A DNA stretch of 64,000 nt from positions 1 through 64,000 of the forward strand of contig CALFVI010000019.1 in the NCBI GenBank assembly GCA_937928775.1. The letters run 5' to 3'. The position numbers and the translations under genes are program-made. The notes beneath the pieces were generated by a model. The model saw only the letters and a program-made list of their open reading frames with translations, was not told the DNA's origin and did not search any database. Source of the stretch: an uncultured Elioraea sp. (GTDB lineage Bacteria; Pseudomonadota; Alphaproteobacteria; Acetobacterales; Acetobacteraceae). Below, in pieces: positions 17,966 through 27,419 of the stretch (positions within the stretch are counted from its first letter, which is position 1; the number at the start of each line of letters is the position of its first letter).

Positions 17966-18901
17966 ATGCGGCTTCGCATCTTCCACGCCCCCACCTCTGC
18001 CCAGGCGCTCGCCCGCGCGCGCGCGGAGCTAGGCGAGGACGCGCTGATCCTGGCCACGCGGCGCGTCGGGGGCGGGGTCGAGGTCACTGCAGCGGTGGGC
18101 GAAGCGGACGATGTGCCTGCCGCAGCAAGTCCCGCCGTGCCCGCGGGCCCGACCACATCGGCCTGGGATGTGGCAGCCTTGCGGGCGCACGGCGTGCCCG
18201 AACGTTGCCTCGCTCGGCTTGCCCGCACGCGGCCTCTCAGCGAGGCGATCGCGGAAGCCTTTCGCTTTGCCTCCCTGCCGCTCGCACCTGGGCGCGTGAT
18301 CATCCTTTGCGGGCCTCCCGGTGCAGGCAAAACGCTCACCACCGCCAAGCTCGCCACCCGGCTTCGCCTCGCCGGCGTCTTGCCCTCCGTCATCGCCGCC
18401 GACGGGCGTCGCGCCGGAGCCGTTGACCAGCTCGCCGCCTTCACCCGCCTCCTCGGCCTCAACCTCGTGGTCGCCCCCGACATTCCCCGTCTCGCCAAGG
18501 CGATCGCGCGCCGTGCCCCTGAGGCGCCCGCGCTGGTCGATTATGCCGGCACCGATCCGTTCTCCGACCAGGACGGCACCGAGCTCGCCGCCATTATCCA
18601 GGCGGTGGGCGCCGAGGCGGTGCTCGTGCTGCCGGCCGCTCTCGATGCCGAGGAAGCCGCCGACATCGCGCACGCCATGGCGGCGCGGGGGGTTGAGTAT
18701 CTTTTGCCGACTAAACTTGACCTCGCCCGCCGCCTGGGCTCCGTGCTCGCCGCCGCCTCGGCTGGCCTGGCCCTCGGCGAAGGGGGGATAGGGCCAGGGG
18801 CCGCCGATGGCCTCATCCCGCTCGACCCAGGCTTGCTTGGAGCCTGGCTTCTCTCCGCCCCGGCCGCACGCCGCCGTCCGACCTCGGAGCTCGCCGCATG
18901 A
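17966..18901 (+). CDS. flhF: FlhF, SRP-type GTPase for flagellar placement
   Basis: FlhF is a signal-recognition-particle-family GTPase that recruits early basal-body proteins to the cell pole. The 311-residue product starts with the FlhF N-terminal motif 'MRLRIFHAPTSAQALARARA', has the G1 loop GPPGAGKT at 117-124 and a TKLD motif toward the end. The G3 position reads DYAGTDPF instead of DTAG. The stop overlaps the flhG start by 4 bp. The FlhF/FlhG pair suggests a polar flagellum of controlled number. Confidence 0.88.
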   Translation: MRLRIFHAPTSAQALARARAELGEDALILATRRVGGGVEVTAAVGEADDVPAAASPAVPAGPTTSAWDVAALRAHGVPERCLARLARTRPLSEAIAEAFRFASLPLAPGRVIILCGPPGAGKTLTTAKLATRLRLAGVLPSVIAADGRRAGAVDQLAAFTRLLGLNLVVAPDIPRLAKAIARRAPEAPALVDYAGTDPFSDQDGTELAAIIQAVGAEAVLVLPAALDAEEAADIAHAMAARGVEYLLPTKLDLARRLGSVLAAASAGLALGEGGIGPGAADGLIPLDPGLLGAWLLSAPAARRRPTSELAA

Positions 18902-19668
18902 TTCTCCGCCCGGCTACCCTCGCCTCTCGCCCATGCCTGATCGCGGTCGCCTCTGGCAAGGGCGGAGTTGGCAAAACTTGGTTCGCAATCAGCCTCGCGC
19001 AGGCGCTCGCCGCGCAGGGGTTGCGCGTGCTTCTGGTCGATGCGGATGTCGGCCTCGCCAATGTCGACGTGCAGCTCGGGCTCAACCCGCGGCGCGACAT
19101 TTCGGCCCTGCTGCGCGGCGAGCCGATCGCAGCTTGCATCACACCGCTGCCGGAGGTTGGCTTTGACGTCGTCGCCGGCCGGTCGGGCTCGGGGGCGCTT
19201 TCTGGGGCCGACGAGGCAACGGCCGAGCGGATCCTTTCCGCCCTCGCCGCCCCGCTTGGGTATAACTTCGCTGTGCTCGATCTCGGCGCCGGCATCGAGC
19301 GGCTGCAGCGGCGGCTGTCGGCAGGCGCCGACACGCTGCTCGTGCTCACCACTGACGAGCCAACGTCCCTTACGGACGCCTATGCCTGCCTCAAGCTCGC
19401 CACGCTGGACAATCCCCAGGGCGACCGTCGCATCGTCGTCAACTTCGCCGCCTCCCGCTTGGCCGGAGAACGAACCGCGGCGATCCTGCAAAAATCCTGC
19501 CTCCGTTTCCTCGGCGCTGCTCCGCCGCTCGCTGGGGTGATCCGACGCGATCCGCGCGTTGCCGAGGCGATTCGACGCCAGCAACCTTTCCTCACCCGCC
19601 ACCCAACCAGCGAGGCGGCGCGCGACCTTGAGGCGATCGCGTCCGCCCTTCTGCCCCTGCCAGCCTGA
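18898..19668 (+). CDS. flhG: FlhG (FleN), MinD-like ATPase controlling flagellar number
   Basis: This 256-residue deviant-Walker ATPase stimulates FlhF and limits flagellum number. KGGVGKT sits at residues 21-27, followed by 'VLLVDADVGLANVDVQLGL', the FleN/FlhG pattern, and 'FAVLDLGAGIERLQR'. The end lacks a clear MinD-type amphipathic membrane helix. ATG overlaps the flhF stop. It closes the flagellar run; the next gene is on the opposite strand. Confidence 0.93.
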   Translation: MILRPATLASRPCLIAVASGKGGVGKTWFAISLAQALAAQGLRVLLVDADVGLANVDVQLGLNPRRDISALLRGEPIAACITPLPEVGFDVVAGRSGSGALSGADEATAERILSALAAPLGYNFAVLDLGAGIERLQRRLSAGADTLLVLTTDEPTSLTDAYACLKLATLDNPQGDRRIVVNFAASRLAGERTAAILQKSCLRFLGAAPPLAGVIRRDPRVAEAIRRQQPFLTRHPTSEAARDLEAIASALLPLPA

Positions 19669-19678
19669 GGCAGCACCG

Positions 19679-20329
19679 TCACGGCAGAACGCGATAGGTC
19701 GTCGTCTCGCGCTCCTCGCGGTCCTCAAGGTCGCGGCTGACCGGAACGCGGAAGCGGGCGAGCGGCTCGAGGCCCTCGCGCGGCAGGTAGGCGCGCCCGG
19801 GGTCGGCGAGCAGCACAGTCGCTCCGGCACGCGCGGCCGCCTGCAGCCAGGGCCAGACCCGGGCGGTCATGGCGCGCTCGTAACAGACATCGCCGGCAAG
19901 GACCACCCCTGCTGACGGTGGCGCAAGGAGAGCGTCACCCACCACAACCTCGACCGATACCCCGTTCAATGCTGCGTTTGCGCGAATTGCGGCGGCAGCG
20001 AGCGGGTCGATCTCGGTGGCCACCACCCGCTCTGCCCCAGCCATCGCTGCCGCGATCGCGGCCAAACCACAGCCGGCGGCGAAATCAAGCACAGACCGGC
20101 CTGCCACCAGACCAGGGCTGTCGAGCACGAACCGCGCGAGCGCCTGCCCGCCCGGCCAGGCGAAGGCCCAAAAGGGGGGCTCGATCCCCTCCCGCGCGAG
20201 CCAGGCTTCCGTCGCCTGCCAGATCGGCATGATCTGGTGGGCGAGGTGCAGCGCGACTTCAGGGACCAGCGGTGGACGGAGGATCTGGGTGTGGTCTGCG
20301 ATGAACGCGGTCGCCCGCTCGGGACTCAT
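19679..20329 (-). CDS. Class I SAM-dependent methyltransferase (ETFB lysine methyltransferase-like)
   Basis: The 216-residue product has the SAM-binding motif 'VLDFAAGCGLAAIAAAMAGA' and 'VVATEIDPLAAAAIRANAAL'. The N-terminal stretch 'ATEAWLAREGIEPPFWAFAW' resembles the Nnt1/ETFB lysine methyltransferase group, which modifies electron-transfer flavoprotein. ATG 20329 overlaps the ubiA stop by 4 bp, so the gene is translated after ubiA; longer frame upstream lies inside ubiA. The substrate assignment is by similarity of pattern only. Confidence 0.82.
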   Translation of the reverse strand: MSPERATAFIADHTQILRPPLVPEVALHLAHQIMPIWQATEAWLAREGIEPPFWAFAWPGGQALARFVLDSPGLVAGRSVLDFAAGCGLAAIAAAMAGAERVVATEIDPLAAAAIRANAALNGVSVEVVVGDALLAPPSAGVVLAGDVCYERAMTARVWPWLQAAARAGATVLLADPGRAYLPREGLEPLARFRVPVSRDLEDREERETTTYRVLP

Positions 20330-21234
20330 GCTACCCGGCCGGCGATGATCGCGAGCGCAATCACGACACCCACCTCGCGGTTGGCGCGGAACAGCCGAGC
20401 GCACATGGGCGCGTTGCGGATGTCGAGTACGATCACCTGGCGGGCAAGCAGCAGCCCTGCCACGGCAAGCCCGACGAAGTACCAGGCCGAGAGCCCGGCC
20501 AGTGCGCCCGAGGCCGCAGCCAGCGCAACCGTCGCTCCGTAGCAGACGGCGAGGAAGGGCCGCGTGCCCTCGCCGAACAGAAGCGCGGTGGAGCGCACGC
20601 CGATCAGTGCGTCGTCGTCACGGTCCTGGTGCGCGTAGATCGTGTCGTAGCCGAGCGTCCAGAAAAACGCTGCCGCGTAGAGCACCAGCGCCGCCGCATC
20701 CACCGTCCCAGTCGCCGCCGCGTAGCCCATCGGCACACCCCAGTTGAAGGTCAGGCCGAGGACCGCCTGAGGCCACCAGGTGATGCGTTTCATCGCGGGA
20801 TAGATCGTGACGGGAACAAGCGAGGCGATGCCGAGCATGACGGCGAGCGGGTGCAGCTGGATCAGCACGCAAAAGCCGATCGCGAGCAGGAGCGCGAGCA
20901 GTGCGACCGCCCTCAGCGGATCGACCGCGCCGGAGGCGAGGGGACGGGCGGCGGTGCGCGCCACCAGGCGGTCGATGTCGCGATCCCAGAGGTCGTTGAT
21001 CACGCAGCCCGCGCCGCGCATCACCACCGCCCCGAAGGCGAACAGGGCCACGAGCCCCGGGTCTGGCCACGGCGCGCCGCCGAGGGCCAGCCCCCACAGC
21101 CCGGGCAGGAAGAGAAGCCAGGTGCCGATCGGGCGATCGAGCCGCATCAGGAGCGCATAAGGCTGAACGCCGGCCGGCAGGGCGCCGACCAGTCCCCTAA
21201 GGCGGATGTCGCTCGCCTGCACCGTGCTGCTCAT
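20326..21234 (-). CDS. ubiA: UbiA, 4-hydroxybenzoate polyprenyltransferase
   Basis: UbiA prenylates 4-hydroxybenzoate in ubiquinone synthesis at the inner membrane. The 302-residue product has both aspartate-rich motifs, 'NDLWDRDIDRLVARTAARPL' and 'YAHQDRDDDALIGVRSTALL', and about eight or nine TM helices. ATG 21234 is chosen over an upstream in-frame start because the family begins near 'YALLMRLDRPIGTWLLFLPG'. It is divergent from rsmE with a 44-bp gap. Confidence 0.95.
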   Translation of the reverse strand: MSSTVQASDIRLRGLVGALPAGVQPYALLMRLDRPIGTWLLFLPGLWGLALGGAPWPDPGLVALFAFGAVVMRGAGCVINDLWDRDIDRLVARTAARPLASGAVDPLRAVALLALLLAIGFCVLIQLHPLAVMLGIASLVPVTIYPAMKRITWWPQAVLGLTFNWGVPMGYAAATGTVDAAALVLYAAAFFWTLGYDTIYAHQDRDDDALIGVRSTALLFGEGTRPFLAVCYGATVALAAASGALAGLSAWYFVGLAVAGLLLARQVIVLDIRNAPMCARLFRANREVGVVIALAIIAGRVA

Positions 21235-21278
21235 CGCTTGTATAGTCTTGGCATGATTCCCCAACCGACAAGCCGGCC

Positions 21279-22043
21279 GTGAGCAGGCCGCGGCTCTTCG
21301 TTCCCTGCCCGCTTGCCGCCGATCGAGCCATCCGGCTGAGCGAAGCACAGGCGCACTACCTCGCGAACGTGCTCCGGCGCAAGCTCGGCGACTGGGTGCA
21401 GCTGTTCAATGGTGAGGACGGCGAGTGGCAGGCGCGCATCACTGCCCTCTCACGCCGCGGTGGCGAAGTGGTTGCCCTTGCGCGCACGCGCGCGCAAGCG
21501 ATGGAGGAGGGGCCGATCCTGCTTGCTCCCGTGCTGCGGCGCGACACCACGGAGTGGATGGTGGAGAAAGCAACCGAACTCGGTGCCGCCGCCATCCTGC
21601 TTACCACCACGGCCCGCAGTGCAGTGACGCGCACCAACCCAACCCGCCTGGCGGCGATCGCGACCGAGGCCGCCGAACAGTGCGGCCGGCTCACCGTGCC
21701 GCGGATCGACCCGCCGCAGCCGCTAGACCGGCGTCTTGCTGACTGGCCCGAGGCGCTGCCCCTCGTCGTCTGCGACGAGACGGGCGCTTCCCCGCCTCTG
21801 GCCTCCGTTCTCGCCGGTTTGCCGCCCGCCGCCCGCCCGCCCGCCGTCCTGGTCGGACCGGAAGGCGGGTTCGAGCCCGGTGAACTTGACCGGCTGCGCG
21901 ATCTCCCCTTCTCTCTGCCGGCCTCGCTCGGCTCCCGAATCCTGCGCGCGGAGACGGCGGCCCTGACCAGTCTTGCGCTCGTCCAGGCGCTGACCAGGGA
22001 CTGGTGCGGGCCGCAAGTGCCGAGCCTGTCCGTCCCGACCTGA
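21279..22043 (+). CDS. rsmE: RsmE, 16S rRNA m3U1498 methyltransferase
   Basis: RsmE is a SPOUT-class enzyme that methylates N3 of U1498 in 16S rRNA. The 254-residue product has an N-terminal PUA-like part ('HYLANVLRRKLGD') and the trefoil-knot SAM motifs 'LVGPEGGFEPGELDRL' and 'LGSRILRAETAALTSLALVQ'. It starts at GTG 21279 with no strong ribosome site. gshA follows 22 bp downstream. Confidence 0.94.
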   Translation: MSRPRLFVPCPLAADRAIRLSEAQAHYLANVLRRKLGDWVQLFNGEDGEWQARITALSRRGGEVVALARTRAQAMEEGPILLAPVLRRDTTEWMVEKATELGAAAILLTTTARSAVTRTNPTRLAAIATEAAEQCGRLTVPRIDPPQPLDRRLADWPEALPLVVCDETGASPPLASVLAGLPPAARPPAVLVGPEGGFEPGELDRLRDLPFSLPASLGSRILRAETAALTSLALVQALTRDWCGPQVPSLSVPT

Positions 22044-22065
22044 CGCCACACGAAAGGATCGTCCC

Positions 22066-23415
22066 ATGTCCGGTCCCTCGGAGGGTGACGCGACCCCGAT
22101 CACCTCCGTCCGCCAACTCGTCGAATACGTGGCGGCAGGGGCCAAGCCGCGCGCGCAGTGGCGCATCGGCACCGAGCACGAGAAGTTCGTCTTCCGCCGC
22201 GCTGACCTCTCGCCCCCGCCCTATGACGGCCCGGACGGTATTCGGGCCTTGCTGGAGGGCCATCTCGACCATGGTTGGCAGCCGATTCGCGACGGCGGCA
22301 ACATCGTTGGCCTGGTGCGTGGGCGGGCCAATATCAGCCTCGAACCGGGAGGACAGTTCGAACTCTCCGGCGCCCCGCTCGCCGACCTGCACGAGACGAA
22401 AGCCGAACTCGAACTCCACTTCGCCGAGGCCCGTTCAGTCGCCGACCGTTTGGGCCTCGGCTTCCTGCCCTTGGGCTTCCACCCGATCGCGACGCGTGAG
22501 GCGATGCCGTGGATGCCGAAGAGCCGCTACGCGATTATGCGCCGCTATATGCCGACCAAGGGCAGGCTTGGCCTCGACATGATGTTGCGCACCTGCACCG
22601 TGCAGGTGAACCTCGATACCGAGAACGAAGCGGACATGGTGGAGAAGTTCCGCATCGGGCTCGCCCTGCAGCCGGTGGCGGTGGCCCTCTTTGCCAACTC
22701 CCCCTTCACCGACGGCAGACCCAACGGCTACCGGAGTTATCGCGCTGAGGTCTGGACCGATACGGATGCGGATCGGTGCGGCATCCCCTCCGTCGTGTTC
22801 GAGGAGGGCTTCGGCTACGAACGCTGGGTCGAGTGGGTGCTCGATGTGCCGATGTACTTCGTGCACAGGCGGGGCCGGTATTTCGACCTCGCCGGGCGGA
22901 GCTTCCGTGACTTCATGTCGGGGCGCCTCGCTGCCGAAACGGATGGGGCGAGGCCGACGATGGGCGATTTCGCCGACCACCTGACCACCGTGTTCACCGA
23001 AGTTCGGCTGAAGCGCTACCTCGAGATGCGCGGGGCGGACGCGGGTTCACCGGCGATGACGCTCGCCTTGCCTGCACTCTGGGTTGGCCTGCTCTATGAC
23101 CGCGGCGCGCAGAGCGAGGCGGCGGCGCTGATCCGCGACCATCCCTGCCGGGACTGGCAGACGCTGCACCGCAAGGTGCCGCGCCTCGGCCTTGACGCCC
23201 CGTTCTGCGACACCACCGTGCGCTGGCTCGCCCGCGAAATGGTGGCGATCGCGCACCGCGGCTTGCGCGCGCGGGGCCTTGGCGAGGAGGTTTATCTTGC
23301 GCCGCTGGAGGAGATCGTCGCCACCGGCCGCACCCAGGCCGACTACTGGCTGACACGGTGCGCGCAGGCCTGGGGTGGCGACGTCCGCAAGGTGTTCGCC
23401 GAAGCCGCGCTCTAA
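22066..23415 (+). CDS. gshA: Glutamate-cysteine ligase (alphaproteobacterial/plant type)
   Basis: This enzyme makes gamma-glutamylcysteine, the first step of glutathione synthesis. The 449-residue product has the plant/alphaproteobacterial pattern: 'WRIGTEHEKFVFRR', 'ISLEPGGQFELSGAPL' and 'RTCTVQVNLDTENEADMVEK', unlike the E. coli enzyme. It lies 22 bp after rsmE on the same strand and is convergent with the histidine kinase gene, 15 bp apart at their 3' ends. Confidence 0.96.
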   Translation: MSGPSEGDATPITSVRQLVEYVAAGAKPRAQWRIGTEHEKFVFRRADLSPPPYDGPDGIRALLEGHLDHGWQPIRDGGNIVGLVRGRANISLEPGGQFELSGAPLADLHETKAELELHFAEARSVADRLGLGFLPLGFHPIATREAMPWMPKSRYAIMRRYMPTKGRLGLDMMLRTCTVQVNLDTENEADMVEKFRIGLALQPVAVALFANSPFTDGRPNGYRSYRAEVWTDTDADRCGIPSVVFEEGFGYERWVEWVLDVPMYFVHRRGRYFDLAGRSFRDFMSGRLAAETDGARPTMGDFADHLTTVFTEVRLKRYLEMRGADAGSPAMTLALPALWVGLLYDRGAQSEAAALIRDHPCRDWQTLHRKVPRLGLDAPFCDTTVRWLAREMVAIAHRGLRARGLGEEVYLAPLEEIVATGRTQADYWLTRCAQAWGGDVRKVFAEAAL

Positions 23416-23430
23416 GCCGCCTTGCCGCTG

Positions 23431-26169
23431 TCAGCTGCCCGGTTCGGCGCGCGCGATCGGTGTGGCCGCTTCCCTGATCACGCGATCGGGCGGCAGGCGC
23501 AGCACGGCCGTCGTGCCGCGCCCTGGCTCGCTCTCAAGGTGGAGCGTCCCGCCATGCGCCGCGATCAGGGCGCGTGAGAGGAATAAGCCGAGCCCCGAGC
23601 CGGGGTAGCGACGGGCCAGTGAGGAATCGACTTGGGTGAAGGGCTGGAAAATTCGCTCAAGGTCGGCCTTGGCTATACCGATCCCGGTGTCGACGACGCG
23701 CAGTTCGATGCCGCCATCGGCCAGCATGTTGCCCTCAACCCGCACAGATCCTCCGGCGCGCGTGAACTTCACCGCGTTGGACAGAAGATTGAGCAGCACC
23801 TGGCGCAGCCTTCGTTCGTCGCCGCGCACAGGCGGCAGAGCGCATTCGAAGGCGACCGTAAGCGCCACCTGGGCTGTTCGCGCGGCGGGCTCAAGCAAGC
23901 GAAGGGCGGCTTCGGTAACGCGCGCGAGGTCAACCGTGTCCTCGGCGATGGCCAGCCTGCCCGCCTCGATGCAGGCAACGTCAAGGATGTCGTTGATCAG
24001 CGCGAGCAGATGCCGCCCCGCCTCATTGATCGCCGCGGCATATTCTTCGATCCGATGCGGGTCTGTGCGCAGCGAGTGGTGGGTCAGCGCCTCGGAGAAG
24101 CCGATAATTGCATTGAGCGGGGTGCGCAGTTCGTGGCTCATGGTGGCGAGGAACTGGCTTTTCGCGCGGCTTGCCGCCTCCGCCTCCACAGCCGCCCGTC
24201 GCAGCGCGCTCTCCGCCGCTTTCTGCTCCGTCACGTCGGTCCAGGTCAGCACGAAACCGCCCTCGGGAGTGGGGTCCGAGCGCAGCTCGAGGATCCGCCC
24301 ATCCGGACGGTACTGCCAAGTGACGGTGGGGACGGAGGGGTCGGGCGCGAGGAGAGATCCGTCCGAGCTGCCGCTCCGCGCCTCGCGGCCGTCGAGGAGG
24401 AGGGCGAGTTCGTCGAGCGTGCGGCCCGGGCGAAAGAGATCGGGCGACCGGCCGAGAAGTTCAGCGGCGACACGGTTGGCCGCAACGATCCGACGATCGC
24501 GGTCGAACAGGCAGATCCCGTGGCGGATGTGCTCGAGCATGGTGTTGAGCACAGCAGCGCGGCGCATGGCCTCGGCCTCGGCCTCGACGACGGGGGTGAT
24601 GTCGGTGACGACCGAAATGTGCCCGCCATCGGGCAGCGGGGCGGAGCGGACATCGATCGCCGTGCCGTTCGGCCGCACCCGGCGGCGACGCTGCGGGCGC
24701 GTGATGTCGCGAGCCAGTTCCCGCTGGATGATCTCCTCCACCTCGCCAGGCCCGTACTCGCCGGCCTCGGCGCGGCGACGCACGATTTCGGCGACGCTCT
24801 CGCCTACGCTGATCGGTGCGCCGGCCATAATCTGCCCATAGGCCGGGTTGACCATGGCAAGCCGCCGGTCGGGGCCGTAAACCGCAACCCCGTGCGGCAG
24901 AGCACTCAGGATCGCCTGCAGCAAATCCGCTCTGGCCTTGGCCTTGGCCTCGGCTTGAGCGAGGGCAGTGACGTCGTTGGCGGAAACCATGAACCCGCCA
25001 TCGGGCAGGGGGACGGAGGCGAAGTCGAGCACGGCGCCGTCAGGACGCCGACGCCGGCGCGTGCGGGGCACCGATCGATCCGCGCTCAAGAGCTCGGCGA
25101 CATAAGCGTCGGGGTCATCCAGGTTCGAGAATTCACCGCGCTCTTTCAGCACAGCGAGCAGCTCGGCGAACCGCATGCCGGGCCTGAGGAAGCCGGTCGG
25201 CAAGCCGAGGAGGCGGGCGTAACGGTCGTTGGCGAGCACGAGGCGATGGTCGGGCCCGAACACGCATAAACCGGTGCCGAGTCGCGACAGGACCATATCA
25301 AGCCGCTCTGCCTCGCGCCGCGCATGGGCTTCTGCCTCGACGATCGGCGTGACATCGACCGAACAGACGACGTGTCCGCCCTCGGGGATCGGCTCGCTGC
25401 GCATCTCGAAGGTCCGACCCGATACCGGATGTCGTCTTGTCCAGCGCAGCGGCTGCGAGCGATCGATAGCGAGGCGTGCGACCACCGCGGCTTCGGCGTC
25501 CGCTCCGTCACCGTACCAGCCAGCGGCGACGAGAAGACGCACCAGTTCGGCGAGGGGCAGGCCGGGCCTAAGCCGATCTGGGTCGAGCCCAGCGTCCATG
25601 GCGTAAGTGCGATTGGCCCAGATCAGCCGCTTGTCGGCGTCGAACACGCTGATGCCGACGGGGAGCCGGTCGAGCGTGTGGCGAAAGAGGGCTTCGGCGC
25701 GGGCCGAGGCGCGCGCCGCCTCGATTTCGGCCGTCACGTCGCGCGCCACCCCGCGATAGCCGCGGAAACGGCCGTCGCGGCCGAACACCGGCACGCCGCT
25801 GACGCGCAGCCAGACCGGTCCTTGCTTGGCTTTGGCGCGATAGACAAAGTCGCGGAACGGGCGGCGCGCAGCGAGATCGGCCAGATGCGCGGCCCACGCC
25901 TCCTCGTCTCCAGCTTCGCGCACGGCATGGTCCTCGCGCGTGCGCCCAAGCAGGGGGTCGTCGGGAGTCTGAGTGAGCGCGCGTGCCCGATGGCTTGGGT
26001 CGCGCACGGAGACGAAGGTGAAACGGAGCTTCTCGTCCTGTTCCCAAAACCAATCGCCTGACGCCTCTGTAAAGTCGAGCAGACGGCGCTCGCGCTCGGC
26101 AAGCGCTTGGAAGGCGGCCTGCAGGGCGGCCAGTTCAGCCCTGAGGCGCTGCAGGTCCTGTTCGCTCAC
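23431..26169 (-). CDS. Cytosolic hybrid-free sensor histidine kinase with five PAS domains
   Basis: The 912-residue product begins with a short coiled coil (residues 1-28) and a PAS domain (about 29-150), followed by four similar PAS repeats (about 171-280, 290-400, 415-525, 540-650), each with the pattern 'GICLFDRDRRIVAAN'. The HisKA H-box is 'FLATMSHELRTPLNAIIGFS' with phospho-acceptor His679, and a HATPase domain ends the protein. There is no TM segment, so it senses an internal signal. It overlaps the ctaA stop by 4 bp. No response regulator is adjacent. Confidence 0.92.
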   Translation of the reverse strand: MSEQDLQRLRAELAALQAAFQALAERERRLLDFTEASGDWFWEQDEKLRFTFVSVRDPSHRARALTQTPDDPLLGRTREDHAVREAGDEEAWAAHLADLAARRPFRDFVYRAKAKQGPVWLRVSGVPVFGRDGRFRGYRGVARDVTAEIEAARASARAEALFRHTLDRLPVGISVFDADKRLIWANRTYAMDAGLDPDRLRPGLPLAELVRLLVAAGWYGDGADAEAAVVARLAIDRSQPLRWTRRHPVSGRTFEMRSEPIPEGGHVVCSVDVTPIVEAEAHARREAERLDMVLSRLGTGLCVFGPDHRLVLANDRYARLLGLPTGFLRPGMRFAELLAVLKERGEFSNLDDPDAYVAELLSADRSVPRTRRRRRPDGAVLDFASVPLPDGGFMVSANDVTALAQAEAKAKARADLLQAILSALPHGVAVYGPDRRLAMVNPAYGQIMAGAPISVGESVAEIVRRRAEAGEYGPGEVEEIIQRELARDITRPQRRRRVRPNGTAIDVRSAPLPDGGHISVVTDITPVVEAEAEAMRRAAVLNTMLEHIRHGICLFDRDRRIVAANRVAAELLGRSPDLFRPGRTLDELALLLDGREARSGSSDGSLLAPDPSVPTVTWQYRPDGRILELRSDPTPEGGFVLTWTDVTEQKAAESALRRAAVEAEAASRAKSQFLATMSHELRTPLNAIIGFSEALTHHSLRTDPHRIEEYAAAINEAGRHLLALINDILDVACIEAGRLAIAEDTVDLARVTEAALRLLEPAARTAQVALTVAFECALPPVRGDERRLRQVLLNLLSNAVKFTRAGGSVRVEGNMLADGGIELRVVDTGIGIAKADLERIFQPFTQVDSSLARRYPGSGLGLFLSRALIAAHGGTLHLESEPGRGTTAVLRLPPDRVIREAATPIARAEPGS

Positions 26170-27251
26170 GCCACCTCGCGCCGCCTGCCACCCAGTCGGT
26201 CAAGGGCATTGACGAAGCCGGCCAGGACGAGCACGGCCATCGTCTGATGAAGAGTGCCGAGACTGACTGGCACAACCCAGAGCAGGGTCACCACGCCCAG
26301 AGCATACTGCGCCGCGACCAGAATGGCGAATGCGACCACGGCGCTGCGCCCCTCTGGCCCCGAACGGCGCATGGCGTGCCAGGCGAGGCCGATCGCCCCG
26401 ACCAGGGTGAGGGTGGCGAGCAGGCGGTGATTGAACTGCACCGCAGCGAGGTTCTCGGTCAGATTAAGAAGCCATGGCGAGAGATCGCCATAGCCCTCCG
26501 GCACCACTCGGCCGCCCATCAGAGGGAAGGTGTTGTGGGTGAACCCGGCGCGCGTGCCAGCGACGAAGCCGCCCGCCAGCATGGTCAGGATCGCGAGCGC
26601 GCCGACCGCGACGGTGCCGCGCCTGAGCCACGGGTCGGCTGCCGCCGCCGGCGCGGGGCGAAGCAGGCGCAGGGCTGTCGCCAAAAGCAAGGCGAAGATG
26701 AGGAACGCCATGCCGAGGTGGAGCACCAGCCGGTAGGGCGAGACGGCGGTGCGGTGTTCGAAGAAGCCCGAGGCGACCATGAACCAGCCGAGAAACCCCT
26801 GCAGCCCACCGAGGGCAAAGAGCAGCAAAAGCCGCGGCAAGAGGGCGGGGCGGATGCATCCCCTGGCCCAGAGCCAGATGAGCCCGCCCACGAACGCGAC
26901 ACCGATCAGCTGACCCCAGACACGGTGCAAGTATTCGAGCCAGAAGATCTGCTTGAAACCCTCAAGGCCAAACCCCTGGTTGACCAGCCGGTATTGCGGG
27001 ATGGCGCGGTAGAGGTCGAACAGGCGCTGCCACTCGGCCTCTGACAGCGGCGGCAGCCAGCCAGTGAATGGCCGCCATTCCATAATGGAGAGGCCCGAGC
27101 CGGTAAGCCTTGTCGCGCCGCCGAGGGCGACCATCACCAGCACCATCCCGGCGACGGTCAGCAGCCAGAGGCCGACGGCGCGATCGCCGTGCGTGGCGGC
27201 CTGGCGGGCACGCGGGTTGGCAAGGGGTGTTTCCATTGTGTCGAAAGGCAT
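26166..27251 (-). CDS. ctaA: Heme A synthase (COX15/CtaA family)
   Basis: CtaA oxidises the C8 methyl of heme O to give heme A for cytochrome oxidase. The 361-residue product has eight TM helices in two repeats; conserved histidines occur in 'WLEYLHRVWGQLIGV', 'SPYRLVLHLGMAF', 'AVQFNHRLLATL' and 'GTLHQTMAVLVLAGF'. ATG 27251 gives the expected length; the upstream open frame is opposite the glycosyltransferase gene. The stop overlaps the kinase start, so both are one transcript and the kinase might sense a redox or heme-related cue. Confidence 0.95.
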   Translation of the reverse strand: MPFDTMETPLANPRARQAATHGDRAVGLWLLTVAGMVLVMVALGGATRLTGSGLSIMEWRPFTGWLPPLSEAEWQRLFDLYRAIPQYRLVNQGFGLEGFKQIFWLEYLHRVWGQLIGVAFVGGLIWLWARGCIRPALLPRLLLLFALGGLQGFLGWFMVASGFFEHRTAVSPYRLVLHLGMAFLIFALLLATALRLLRPAPAAAADPWLRRGTVAVGALAILTMLAGGFVAGTRAGFTHNTFPLMGGRVVPEGYGDLSPWLLNLTENLAAVQFNHRLLATLTLVGAIGLAWHAMRRSGPEGRSAVVAFAILVAAQYALGVVTLLWVVPVSLGTLHQTMAVLVLAGFVNALDRLGGRRREVA

Positions 27252-27419
27252 GCTCGCGTCCTTGACCGTGCCGATCTGCCGCGCCCGCCAGTCGCGGGAC
27301 AGAGTTGCGGCGGGAAGCATCGTCTTGTCGCTGCCCGCCCCCTCTGGTATGGCCGCCGTGCGCCGGGACGCAAGCGTCGCGCCACTCGGCCCACGCCCCT
27401 TGCCGTGCGGCGCGCTCTG

